Assembly (NCBI GenBank): GCA_017631795.1
Contig: JAGBSO010000035.1
Location: 23,985-87,984 of the forward strand
Length of the DNA: 64,000 nucleotides
Origin: Clostridia bacterium
Lineage (GTDB): Bacteria > Bacillota > Clostridia > Oscillospirales > Acutalibacteraceae
Direction of reading: 5' to 3'
Shown: positions 8,453 through 15,723 of the stretch, piece after piece
How the letters are laid out: every line of letters starts with the position of its first letter
Numbering within the stretch: the first letter of the stretch is position 1
Notes under the pieces: model-generated
Databases searched by the model: none
What the model saw: only the letters and a program-made list of their open reading frames with translations
What the model was told of the DNA's origin: nothing
Program-made: the position numbers and the translations under genes

Positions 8453-9535
8453 TTATGAGTTTGCTTTTTCGAATTCAGCCATGAATTCTACAAGTTTTTC
8501 AACACCTTCAACGGGCATTGCATTGTAGATAGAAGCTCTCATACCGCCGACTGAACGATGACCCTTGAGGTTTACGAAGCCTTTTTCTGTAGCTTCCTTG
8601 ATGAACTTTGCATTGAGATCTTCACTGTCTGTAACGAAGGGAACGTTCATAAGTGAACGGTCTTCGGGAACAACTGTGCCCTTGAACATCTTTGAGTTGT
8701 CAAGGAAGTCGTAAAGAATCTTAGCCTTCTTTTCGTTTCTTGCCTTCATCGCTTCAAGACCACCGAGATCTCTGATCCATTCAAGAACAAGCTTTGTGAT
8801 ATAGATGTTCCAGCAGGGAGGTGTGTTGTAAAGAGAATCATTGTCTGCCATAACCTGATAGTTAAGCATTGTGGGAGTGATGTCTCTTGCCTTGCCGAGC
8901 ATATCTTCACGGATGATGCAGATTGTAACACCTGCGGGAGCAACGTTCTTCTGAGCACCGCCGTAAACAACAGCAAACTTGCTGATATCAAGAGGCTCTG
9001 AAAGGATGCATGATGAAACGTCTGCGATAAGGGGAATGTCACCTGTATCGGGAAGTTCATGGAAGATTGTTCCGTAGATTGTGTTGTTCATGCAGATGTA
9101 AACATAGTCAGCTTCGGGGTCGAAGTCTGCGTTTGTTGTCTTGGGAATGTATGAGAATGTCTTATCTGCTGAAGAAGCAACTGCTCTTGCTTCGCCGTAC
9201 TTTGCAGCTTCCTGATAAGCTTTCTTTGCCCACTGACCTGTGATGATGTAGTCAGCCTTGCCTGAACCGTTCATGAAGTTGAGGGGGATAGCTGCAAACT
9301 GAGTTGAAGCACCGCCCTGAAGGAAAAGAACTTTGTAATTTTCAGGGATGTTGTAAAGTTCTCTGAAAAGCTTTTCTGTGTCTTTGATGATTGCATCAAA
9401 AACTTTTGAGCGGTGGCTCATTTCCATTACGGACTGACCGCTGCCCTGATAGTCAAGCATTTCTTCTGCTGCTTTTTTAAGTACTTCCTCGGGAAGCATT
9501 GAGGGACCTGCTGAAAAATTAAATACTCTTGCCAT
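8453..9535 (-). CDS. serC: Phosphoserine aminotransferase
   Basis: PLP-dependent enzyme converting 3-phosphohydroxypyruvate and glutamate to phosphoserine, the step after SerA. The protein starts MARVFNFSAGPSMLP, the family's typical N-terminus, behind GGAGGT; a longer in-frame reading has no such site. The PLP lysine lies in GGAQKNVAPAG near residue 196, and GHRSVGGMRASIYN near the C-terminus is the conserved substrate-binding end. It is first gene of serC-serA. Its 5' region is AT-rich; no T-box or other riboswitch was seen. Confidence 0.95.
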   Translation of the reverse strand: MARVFNFSAGPSMLPEEVLKKAAEEMLDYQGSGQSVMEMSHRSKVFDAIIKDTEKLFRELYNIPENYKVLFLQGGASTQFAAIPLNFMNGSGKADYIITGQWAKKAYQEAAKYGEARAVASSADKTFSYIPKTTNADFDPEADYVYICMNNTIYGTIFHELPDTGDIPLIADVSSCILSEPLDISKFAVVYGGAQKNVAPAGVTICIIREDMLGKARDITPTMLNYQVMADNDSLYNTPPCWNIYITKLVLEWIRDLGGLEAMKARNEKKAKILYDFLDNSKMFKGTVVPEDRSLMNVPFVTDSEDLNAKFIKEATEKGFVNLKGHRSVGGMRASIYNAMPVEGVEKLVEFMAEFEKANS

Positions 9536-9671
9536 AATAATGACCTCCAAACAAATATAATAATACATTATATAAAAAATTATTGTTATAATTTTAACAC
9601 ATTGAAAATAAAAAATCAACGAGACATACACACAAAAAAAATTTGAATTTTTATATAATATGTATAATTTA

Positions 9672-9700
9672 TTGCAAAATTGTACATGAACTGTTACAAT
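9672..9700 (+). promoter_or_regulatory. Sigma-A promoter for the phosphatase-superfamily gene
   Basis: TTGCAA, 17 bases, TACAAT, placed 33 bases before the start codon. Confidence 0.6.
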
Positions 9701-9732
9701 ATAAATACTTTCAGAAAAAAGAGGTATGCAAA

Positions 9733-10545
9733 ATGGCAGAATTTTTCAATACAATATGTCTGACATCGGTAACATCAACAGTGTGTGAACTTTTCGGAAT
9801 TGATTCTTCAGATGCAGTTGAAAAACCGAATAAGCTGATAACAGAAAAAGCAGATGCAGTTCTTGGTGAAAAGAAAATCGACAGGGCAGTTCTTTATAAT
9901 CCCGATGCTGTGGCTCTGTATCTTTATCAGAAATACACAGAAAAGTTTTCAAAGGCAGCGGCAGTTTCAGACCTTGCAATTCCCATGCTGTCTGTTATGC
10001 CCAGTGTCACACCCGTGTGTTTTGCTTCAATGTATACAGGTGTACTGCCCGATGTTCACGGTATAAAAAAATATGAAAAACCTGTGCTTAAAACAGACAC
10101 TCTCTTTGATTATTTTATTAAAGCAGGAAAAAAGTGTGCAATCGTTTCAACATCAGGTGACAGCATTTCAATGATTTTCCTTGAACGTGAAATGGATTAT
10201 TTTATTTATGACGATATTGAAGACGTAAATAAAAAGGCACTTGAGCTGATTGATGAAGATGTTTACGACCTGATTGTTGTCTATAACGGTAATTATGACG
10301 GTACAATGCATAAATTCGGTCCAGAATCAGCGGAATCAATGGCGGCACTTGAACACAATATTAATTTCTATTCCGTTCTTGCGGAAAATATAAATAAAAA
10401 GTGGACACAGCATAATGTTCTTTACGGTTTTATGCCTGACCACGGATGCCATGAAATCGACGGCGGATGCGGTTCACACGGTCTTGATATGGAAGAAGAT
10501 ATGAACATTATCCACTTCTATAAAATCAAAAAAGCAGAAATCTGA
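9733..10545 (+). CDS. Alkaline phosphatase superfamily (nucleotide pyrophosphatase-like) protein
   Basis: Probable phosphodiesterase or phosphatase with two metal ions; substrate unknown. Only the core is present: SVTPVCFASMYTG near residue 105 carries the likely Thr nucleophile, followed by PDVHGI; YDGTMHKFGPES and MPDHGCHEIDGG hold the later metal-binding Asp/His residues. With 270 residues it is short for the superfamily and has no signal peptide, so it is probably cytoplasmic. The ATG was chosen for the GAGGT site 7 bases upstream; a longer reading frame has no ribosome binding site. Transcribed alone between a promoter and a terminator. Confidence 0.8.
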   Translation: MAEFFNTICLTSVTSTVCELFGIDSSDAVEKPNKLITEKADAVLGEKKIDRAVLYNPDAVALYLYQKYTEKFSKAAAVSDLAIPMLSVMPSVTPVCFASMYTGVLPDVHGIKKYEKPVLKTDTLFDYFIKAGKKCAIVSTSGDSISMIFLEREMDYFIYDDIEDVNKKALELIDEDVYDLIVVYNGNYDGTMHKFGPESAESMAALEHNINFYSVLAENINKKWTQHNVLYGFMPDHGCHEIDGGCGSHGLDMEEDMNIIHFYKIKKAEI

Positions 10546-10557
10546 TGCAAAAAAATT

Positions 10558-10593
10558 ACAGGTACTACTTGTTACGGTAGTACCTGTTTTTTT
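10558..10593. terminator. Strong bidirectional terminator
   Basis: A perfect 11-base-pair stem (ACAGGTACTAC with GTAGTACCTGT), an 8-base loop, a T7 tail on the plus strand and an A7 run on the other side. It separates two convergent genes. Confidence 0.9.
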
Positions 10594-10601
10594 ATGCGTT
10601 G

Positions 10602-12047
10602 TTATTCTTGTATGATATCTTCATCTGAAGCGAATTCAGGCTTTGTATTGCCGAATTCAATTTCCTGTTCATGAGTGATGTTGTAAACAAATGTCATGCT
10701 CAGGAATGCGATAAGTGAACCTACAAAGAGAAGGATGAAATAAAGTGTTTTAACATCGCTGCCGAAGTTTTCGGGCTGAATTGCTCCTTCGCCTTCAACG
10801 AATCCTATTGCAGCAAGACCGAGTGAAGATGCTGCCTGACCGATACCCTGTGAAAGCTTTCTGAAGAATGAATAAAGCGCATAGAGTGTGCCTTCTTCGC
10901 TCTTGCCTGTTTTTCTGAAGCTGATTTCGATACAGTCTGCAACAATTGCCCATACACCGATCTGGAAAACACTGTTACCGACGTTGAGGAACATCAGTTC
11001 AACAACATAAATGATCATGCCTGTGCTTGTGGGCTGAAGGGGAATGAACAGCATTGCAAGACCTGCAATTGCACTGATAAGCATTGAATATGCAACGGCT
11101 TTTTTCTTGCCGAATTTCTTTGTTATCTTACCGATTGTCGCCATAACAACAATCATGGGCAGATAGCTGCCGATCATGGCAATTGCCATGTGGTCAGTAT
11201 CTTTGAAGAAATACTGGAAAACCATGTTGTTCAGAGACATTGTTGAGTTGAACAATGCAACGGAAGCAACAGTTGCAATTGTTGCACCGACCATAGGTCT
11301 GTTTGTGAAGAAAGACTTGAATGCACCGAAAAATGCCTTTGCACCCGTTGTATTGCCTGAATCAACAGTCTTGACACGCTCTGTGACAAGTTTTGTTGTA
11401 CCCCACAAAACAATCAGTGCCGCAAGTGACAATACAATCGAAACAATAAACAGATTCTGACCGATAAGAGTTTCCTGAATATCTCCGTTTGGAAGTTCTT
11501 CTTTATGATAAACAATTTTGGGGAGAATCATCATGATGACAACTGCGGGAAGTGCTGCACCGATTGAACGGAATGTTGAAAGTGATGTTCTCTGTGACAT
11601 ATCGTTTGTTATAACAGAGAGAAGTGATCCGTAAGGAACATTTACCATTGTGTATGCAACAGACCATAAACAATAGGAAATAAGACACCATGCGACTTTT
11701 GCGGAATATGAGGATAAAAATGAATTGACAGGCGCAAAAACCATGATTGTAAGACCTACAAGCAATACACCGCCAAGCAGAATCCAGGGCATGAATTTGC
11801 TTTTTTTGCTGATTCGTTTTGTATCAACCATGTTGCCGATAAGCACATCGTTGATAGCATCCCAGAATTTTGAAATCAGGATTATCGCTGCATAATGCTC
11901 GGGTTTGATACCGATTGTCTGGCAATAAAAGAGCTGCATGTATGTTGACAGAAGCTGGAATGAGAATCCGCAACCCATATCGCCCATTGCGTAACCGAGT
12001 TTATCTCTCATCCCGAATGGTCTGACAGATGTGTTGTTTTTAGCCAT
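10602..12047 (-). CDS. GPH-family (MelB/XynB-like) sugar:cation symporter
   Basis: Integral membrane carrier of the glycoside-pentoside-hexuronide:cation symporter family, 481 residues with about 12 membrane helices. The N-terminal signature GYAMGDMGCGF and the DAINDVLIGNMVDTK loop (the cation-site Asp/Asn region of MelB-like carriers) are clear. The ligand is not deducible; no sugar hydrolase is adjacent, although GH38 and GH94-type genes occur elsewhere in the window. Ribosome binding site AAAGGAGAA. It follows the DUF1887-like gene by about 105 bases without an evident terminator, so readthrough is possible. Confidence 0.9.
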   Translation of the reverse strand: MAKNNTSVRPFGMRDKLGYAMGDMGCGFSFQLLSTYMQLFYCQTIGIKPEHYAAIILISKFWDAINDVLIGNMVDTKRISKKSKFMPWILLGGVLLVGLTIMVFAPVNSFLSSYSAKVAWCLISYCLWSVAYTMVNVPYGSLLSVITNDMSQRTSLSTFRSIGAALPAVVIMMILPKIVYHKEELPNGDIQETLIGQNLFIVSIVLSLAALIVLWGTTKLVTERVKTVDSGNTTGAKAFFGAFKSFFTNRPMVGATIATVASVALFNSTMSLNNMVFQYFFKDTDHMAIAMIGSYLPMIVVMATIGKITKKFGKKKAVAYSMLISAIAGLAMLFIPLQPTSTGMIIYVVELMFLNVGNSVFQIGVWAIVADCIEISFRKTGKSEEGTLYALYSFFRKLSQGIGQAASSLGLAAIGFVEGEGAIQPENFGSDVKTLYFILLFVGSLIAFLSMTFVYNITHEQEIEFGNTKPEFASDEDIIQE

Positions 12048-12152
12048 AAATTTTTTCTCCTTTTTAATGATAACAATGAATATCAGTCATGAAAAGCAGT
12101 TCATTGATTATCATATGTATATTTTTCTGAATCATAAATTTTTGCTGTGTTT

Positions 12153-13514
12153 TTACGCCATAAGTTTTTTCAGCAACTTTTTCTCAAACTCTTCATCTGA
12201 CATGAGATGCACATTCTTTATGATTGTTATACCCATATCGTCTGCTCGTTGCTGCAGATATTCAAGAGCATATTCATCAGATGAATTATCAAAGTCGGTT
12301 GTTATAATAAACATTTTTCCGTATATTGTTCCGAATTTGTTTTTTATGGTGTTGAGTTTGTAAAGCTCTTCAGCAGTGAATTTTCCGTTTTTGCATGAAA
12401 TGAAATAAGGAATGATACCACGCATGAGAATAACATCAACTTCATTTACAGTATCTTCAATATTTCCGAGTCTTTCCATTACATTCATTCTGTAATATTC
12501 GTTTGCATCAGCCGCTTCATCATGAACAACACTGTCCCAGTCAATGGTGACTCCTGTCATGCAGTCTGTGAATTTGTCATCATTGATGAGTTGCTCGCAG
12601 ATGATGTATGTCTTCAATTCAAGAATAACACCTGCTTTTGTCAGACATAGTTTTACCTGTTTGTTTTTGTATATTATATGTAAAACATTTTCAGAATTAT
12701 TTTTTCCGTATGAAATAAGTCCTGCTTTCATCAGTGCATAAAGATAATAATTATCAGGGAAGTGACCGCCTTGTTTTTTGACAAAACTTTTTGCTTTTTC
12801 AATACTTACCAGCAATTCATCAGGATTATCTGAGTTGTTTATTTCTTCCAGCAGACCGAGAGCTGTTGTGACGGAATTCCAGAATCTCGGATATGAATGA
12901 TTATCGTTTCTGTCAGGACTCCGTGAAGGACCGTTGCAGCATATATCCCACATTTTTCTTATATCATGGCAGAAGTCAATAGAGAATTGCCAGATATGTG
13001 TGCAACCGGTTTTTTCTGTATCATATACAACAGTGCCGCCGTGTGCGATAATGTTTTCTTCAACAGTATTCTGCATCTCGGCTGATTTTGATATTTTTTC
13101 TGTTTTACGGTTTCCGTCGGAATCCTGTTGGCTTTCATAAATGTGTATTCTGCCTGTGGCAGGATTTATCTGATACAGATGGATATCAGGATTTTCAGCA
13201 AAAACAAATCCCAGCGCTGTCAGTATGATATCTTCACCGCCTGAAATATCAAAATAACATGATTTGTTTTCTGAAATAATCCGGTTGAGTTTTGTGCATA
13301 TGTCGTCAAAATCATTTTTTATTATCTGCACATATTCAAAGGATATGTTTTCGTATTCCTTCCGGTTGTAAAAACGTTCAAAATCGGGGAGAATAGATTT
13401 TCTGAATTTTTCTTCTTTTACAGAGCCCACATAAATGATTTTTTCGGCATTGAAAGCCATTGCTCCCATAATATTGTGAATCGGAGCTGCATCGATCAGT
13501 TCAATAATTGTCAT
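12153..13514 (-). CDS. DUF1887-like protein: CARF-type sensor plus PD-(D/E)xK nuclease
   Basis: Resembles Card1/Can2, the cyclic-oligoadenylate-activated nucleases of type III CRISPR systems. Residues 1-125 look like a Rossmann/CARF fold, with FDISGGEDIIL at 88-98 where CRISPR-linked members, as I recall, carry TGGTK. A linker and winged-helix-like part follow. The C-terminal third has the nuclease pattern: Glu299 (ILELKTYI), Asp350 (NEVDVILMRG) and FISCKNG with Lys365. At 453 residues it is longer than Card1 (about 370). Ribosome binding site AGGTGAT. No cas gene or repeat array is in the window, so it is an orphan. Divergent from the VirD4/TIR run. Family call fairly sure; ligand and target unknown. 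Confidence 0.75.
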   Translation of the reverse strand: MTIIELIDAAPIHNIMGAMAFNAEKIIYVGSVKEEKFRKSILPDFERFYNRKEYENISFEYVQIIKNDFDDICTKLNRIISENKSCYFDISGGEDIILTALGFVFAENPDIHLYQINPATGRIHIYESQQDSDGNRKTEKISKSAEMQNTVEENIIAHGGTVVYDTEKTGCTHIWQFSIDFCHDIRKMWDICCNGPSRSPDRNDNHSYPRFWNSVTTALGLLEEINNSDNPDELLVSIEKAKSFVKKQGGHFPDNYYLYALMKAGLISYGKNNSENVLHIIYKNKQVKLCLTKAGVILELKTYIICEQLINDDKFTDCMTGVTIDWDSVVHDEAADANEYYRMNVMERLGNIEDTVNEVDVILMRGIIPYFISCKNGKFTAEELYKLNTIKNKFGTIYGKMFIITTDFDNSSDEYALEYLQQRADDMGITIIKNVHLMSDEEFEKKLLKKLMA

Positions 13515-13544
13515 ATTATCACCTGATTATGAATTCTTGTCTGT

Positions 13545-13573
13545 ATTTTACAATATTTTGTGATATTCGTCAA
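13545..13573 (-). promoter_or_regulatory. Sigma-A promoter for the DUF1887-like gene
   Basis: TTGACG, 17 bases, TAAAAT on the minus strand, about 30 bases before the start codon. Confidence 0.7.
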
Positions 13574-13639
13574 CAGCTTTATTGAAGATGTTTAGTTTTT
13601 TTTCGATTTAAGATAAAAAAAATTTTTACATGGGAGTAA

Positions 13640-13695
13640 TCAGGAGGGTGTATATTATGTATGCAAAGAGAAGTTAAGATCTTTGCACAAGGAGG
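13640..13695 (+). promoter_or_regulatory. Leader with a six-codon ORF and a hairpin
   Basis: AGGAGGG lies 7 bases before an ATG at 13657 that opens a six-codon frame (MYAKRS) closed by TAA at 13675-13677. Within and after it, TGCAAAGA (13662-13669) and TCTTTGCA (13680-13687) are perfect 8-base arms around a 10-base loop. The hairpin ends one base before the AAGGAGG of the next gene, so translation of the mini-ORF could open or close that site. The structure is seen; its role is inferred. Confidence 0.45.
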
Positions 13696-13703
13696 ATTGA
13701 AAA

Positions 13704-14147
13704 ATGAAACTCATTCAGGGTAATTATGAAAAAGCAATCAGACAGTGTCAGAAGGAGTTGAAAAGTGATTATTTTGAATTTTGTTTTTCTTACGTTTCCG
13801 CAAATGAAGATTTCCGTGAGATAAAAAGATTCTTGTGGGAATCCAAAAATCAGTGCACACGTTTCCGAAACAGATATATCGGACCTGCGGTTATCGATAT
13901 AACTGAATGGAGCAGAAAATATCCTAATGAATACTTTGATGCTTTTATGTATTTCATTAAAAGTAATATGGAACAGATGCAGTTTATTATCATCTCTCAC
14001 AATTATTGCAACAAAGAAATCACTGAAAGGCTTGAAGAATTCTTTAATATCAGAGTTGTTGATGTTGATCGTCGTAAGTCAGCAAACAATAAGAAGAAAA
14101 ACGTAATCGGATTTGTTTATACACAGGAGGAAAACAGTTATGTATGA
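13704..14147 (+). CDS. Small protein of unknown function preceding the VirD4-like ATPase
   Basis: No family is recognised. The 147 residues are soluble, with alternating helices and strands. The central part (YIGPAVIDITEWSRK, then MQFIIISHNYC and the later RLEEFFNIRVVDV) reads like two parallel beta strands with following helices, reminiscent of the second half of an AAA/RecA-like fold, but there is no P-loop. The tail is Lys/Asn-rich. A strong AAGGAGG site supports it, and its last 8 bases overlap the next gene's start, so the two are translationally coupled and probably act together. Confidence 0.6.
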   Translation: MKLIQGNYEKAIRQCQKELKSDYFEFCFSYVSANEDFREIKRFLWESKNQCTRFRNRYIGPAVIDITEWSRKYPNEYFDAFMYFIKSNMEQMQFIIISHNYCNKEITERLEEFFNIRVVDVDRRKSANNKKKNVIGFVYTQEENSYV

Positions 14148-15621
14148 AGCAAAATTTCAGAAGTATGTAACAAAAAGTTCTGCAAGATTTGCAGAGCCTG
14201 AAGAGATCTGTGAAACTCTTCTTCCTTTGAAGAACGCTGAAAATGTGTTTTCAGCAGGTGTTCCTCTTTATTATAAAGATAAAAATCTTTATGTTGACAA
14301 TAGTGACGGCCATACAATGGTTATCGGCCCTACAGGTTGCAAAAAATCACGAATCACAGTTTTTTCAACAGTTGCATCTGTCATCGAATCCGGTGAAAGT
14401 GCAATTATAAATGACCCCAAGGGTGAAATATTCAGAAAAACTGCTGCCCGTGCAAAAGAAAAAGGCATGAATGTTTTTCTGCTCAACTTCAGAAATCCCA
14501 GTAAATCACATTTCTGGAATCCTTTACGTCAGGCTCTTGCATTCAATAAAGCAGGACTTGAAGATGAAGCATTGCAGTGTATCCATGACTTTGCACACAC
14601 AGTTGTTGCGCCCTCTATTGCAAAAACAAACGACAGATACTGGGGCGACACATCAGAGTCATTTCTTTGCTCACTTGCGTTGGTGCTGATGGAGTCAACA
14701 TCAGCCGAATATTTCAATCTTACTAATCTTATACCTCTGTGTTATGAAGAAAATCATTCAAAATTGAAGAGATTGCTTTCTGATATGGATGATACTTCAA
14801 TCGCGGCATTCGGATTGCATACTGTTCTTGATCTTCAGGCAGAAAAGACAAAGTCATGTATCTACAGTACTTTGCTTGCAACTCTGAGCCCGTTTATGAA
14901 AAACAGAAACCTGCTCAAAATGCTCAGTGACAGTTCATTTGATATTGAAGATATCGGCAAAAAGCCTACACTTGTCTATATCGTATATCCTGATGAAAAG
15001 AATTCATTGAACTTTCTTGTTAATCTGTTCTTCACACAGTGTTATGAAACTCTCGTAAGTTATGCTCACAGATGCAGCGGTGATAAGCTTCCCGTAAGAG
15101 TAAACTTTATCATTGACGAATTCTCAAACCTTACAAAAATCGAGAATTTCAGCAACCGTATCAGTGAAGCAAGATCAAAGAATATACGCTATTTCCTGTT
15201 CCTGCAGTCATACGGCCAGTTGAAAAATAAATACGATAACGATGCGGAAACAATCATCTCAAACTGTAATAACTGGGTATGTTTCAGCTCAAAAGAGATG
15301 GACTTCCTCGATAAGATAAGCCGTATCTGCGGTAATGAAGTGGATTACAACGGTATCGAGCACAGTCTGCTTTCACCTTACCGGATGCAGCATCTCAGAA
15401 AAGGTTATGAGATTTCCGAAGTTCTTATCATAAAACAGGGACTTCACCCCTACATGGCAGATTTGCCCGACTTTGATTATGTTGATGAATTCCGTAATTA
15501 CAAACCGACAGATCTGATTGATATTGATGCTTTCAGCAATGCTTGCTTTATCTCGTTTGATGAATGGCGTGATAAAATCAGAGAAGGTGTGTTCAGATAT
15601 CCTTTCCGCAAAGCAGCATAA
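14140..15621 (+). CDS. VirD4/TraG-like ATPase without membrane anchor
   Basis: Related to type IV coupling proteins, the hexameric ATPases that feed DNA or protein to secretion channels. In order: Walker A at residues 63-70 (GPTGCKKS, with Lys where Gly is usual before the Lys-Ser), INDPKGE after strand 2, FWNPL near 125, Walker B IIDEF at 324-328, and a LQSYGQL motif at about 355. These are typical TraG-family positions. The 493-residue protein lacks the two N-terminal membrane helices of VirD4. No relaxase or mating-channel gene is nearby. AGGAGG lies 9 bases before the chosen ATG. Confidence 0.8.
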   Translation: MYEAKFQKYVTKSSARFAEPEEICETLLPLKNAENVFSAGVPLYYKDKNLYVDNSDGHTMVIGPTGCKKSRITVFSTVASVIESGESAIINDPKGEIFRKTAARAKEKGMNVFLLNFRNPSKSHFWNPLRQALAFNKAGLEDEALQCIHDFAHTVVAPSIAKTNDRYWGDTSESFLCSLALVLMESTSAEYFNLTNLIPLCYEENHSKLKRLLSDMDDTSIAAFGLHTVLDLQAEKTKSCIYSTLLATLSPFMKNRNLLKMLSDSSFDIEDIGKKPTLVYIVYPDEKNSLNFLVNLFFTQCYETLVSYAHRCSGDKLPVRVNFIIDEFSNLTKIENFSNRISEARSKNIRYFLFLQSYGQLKNKYDNDAETIISNCNNWVCFSSKEMDFLDKISRICGNEVDYNGIEHSLLSPYRMQHLRKGYEISEVLIIKQGLHPYMADLPDFDYVDEFRNYKPTDLIDIDAFSNACFISFDEWRDKIREGVFRYPFRKAA

Positions 15622-15636
15622 TCGATAAGTTTATTG

Positions 15637-15665
15637 TTGACAAAATACGATTGATTGTATATAAT
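15637..15665 (+). promoter_or_regulatory. Consensus sigma-A promoter for the TIR-LRR gene
   Basis: TTGACA, 17 bases, TATAAT: a perfect vegetative promoter beginning 15 bases after the VirD4-like stop codon. The TIR gene and its permease can therefore be expressed independently of the upstream genes. Confidence 0.8.
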
Positions 15666-15723
15666 TAATAACATATAATTACATTTTATAACAGTTTTTA
15701 TATAAAACAGGAGGAAGATTAAA

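Noticed and set aside
9536..9672. T-box or serine-related riboswitch before serC
   Set aside because: The leader is short and AT-rich, without a T-box core, specifier stem or terminator/antiterminator pair.
14140..15621. Conjugative element or ICE suggested by the VirD4/TraG-like gene
   Set aside because: No relaxase, VirB4/VirB6-type gene, integrase or attachment repeats lie within the window, and the protein lacks the membrane anchor of coupling proteins.
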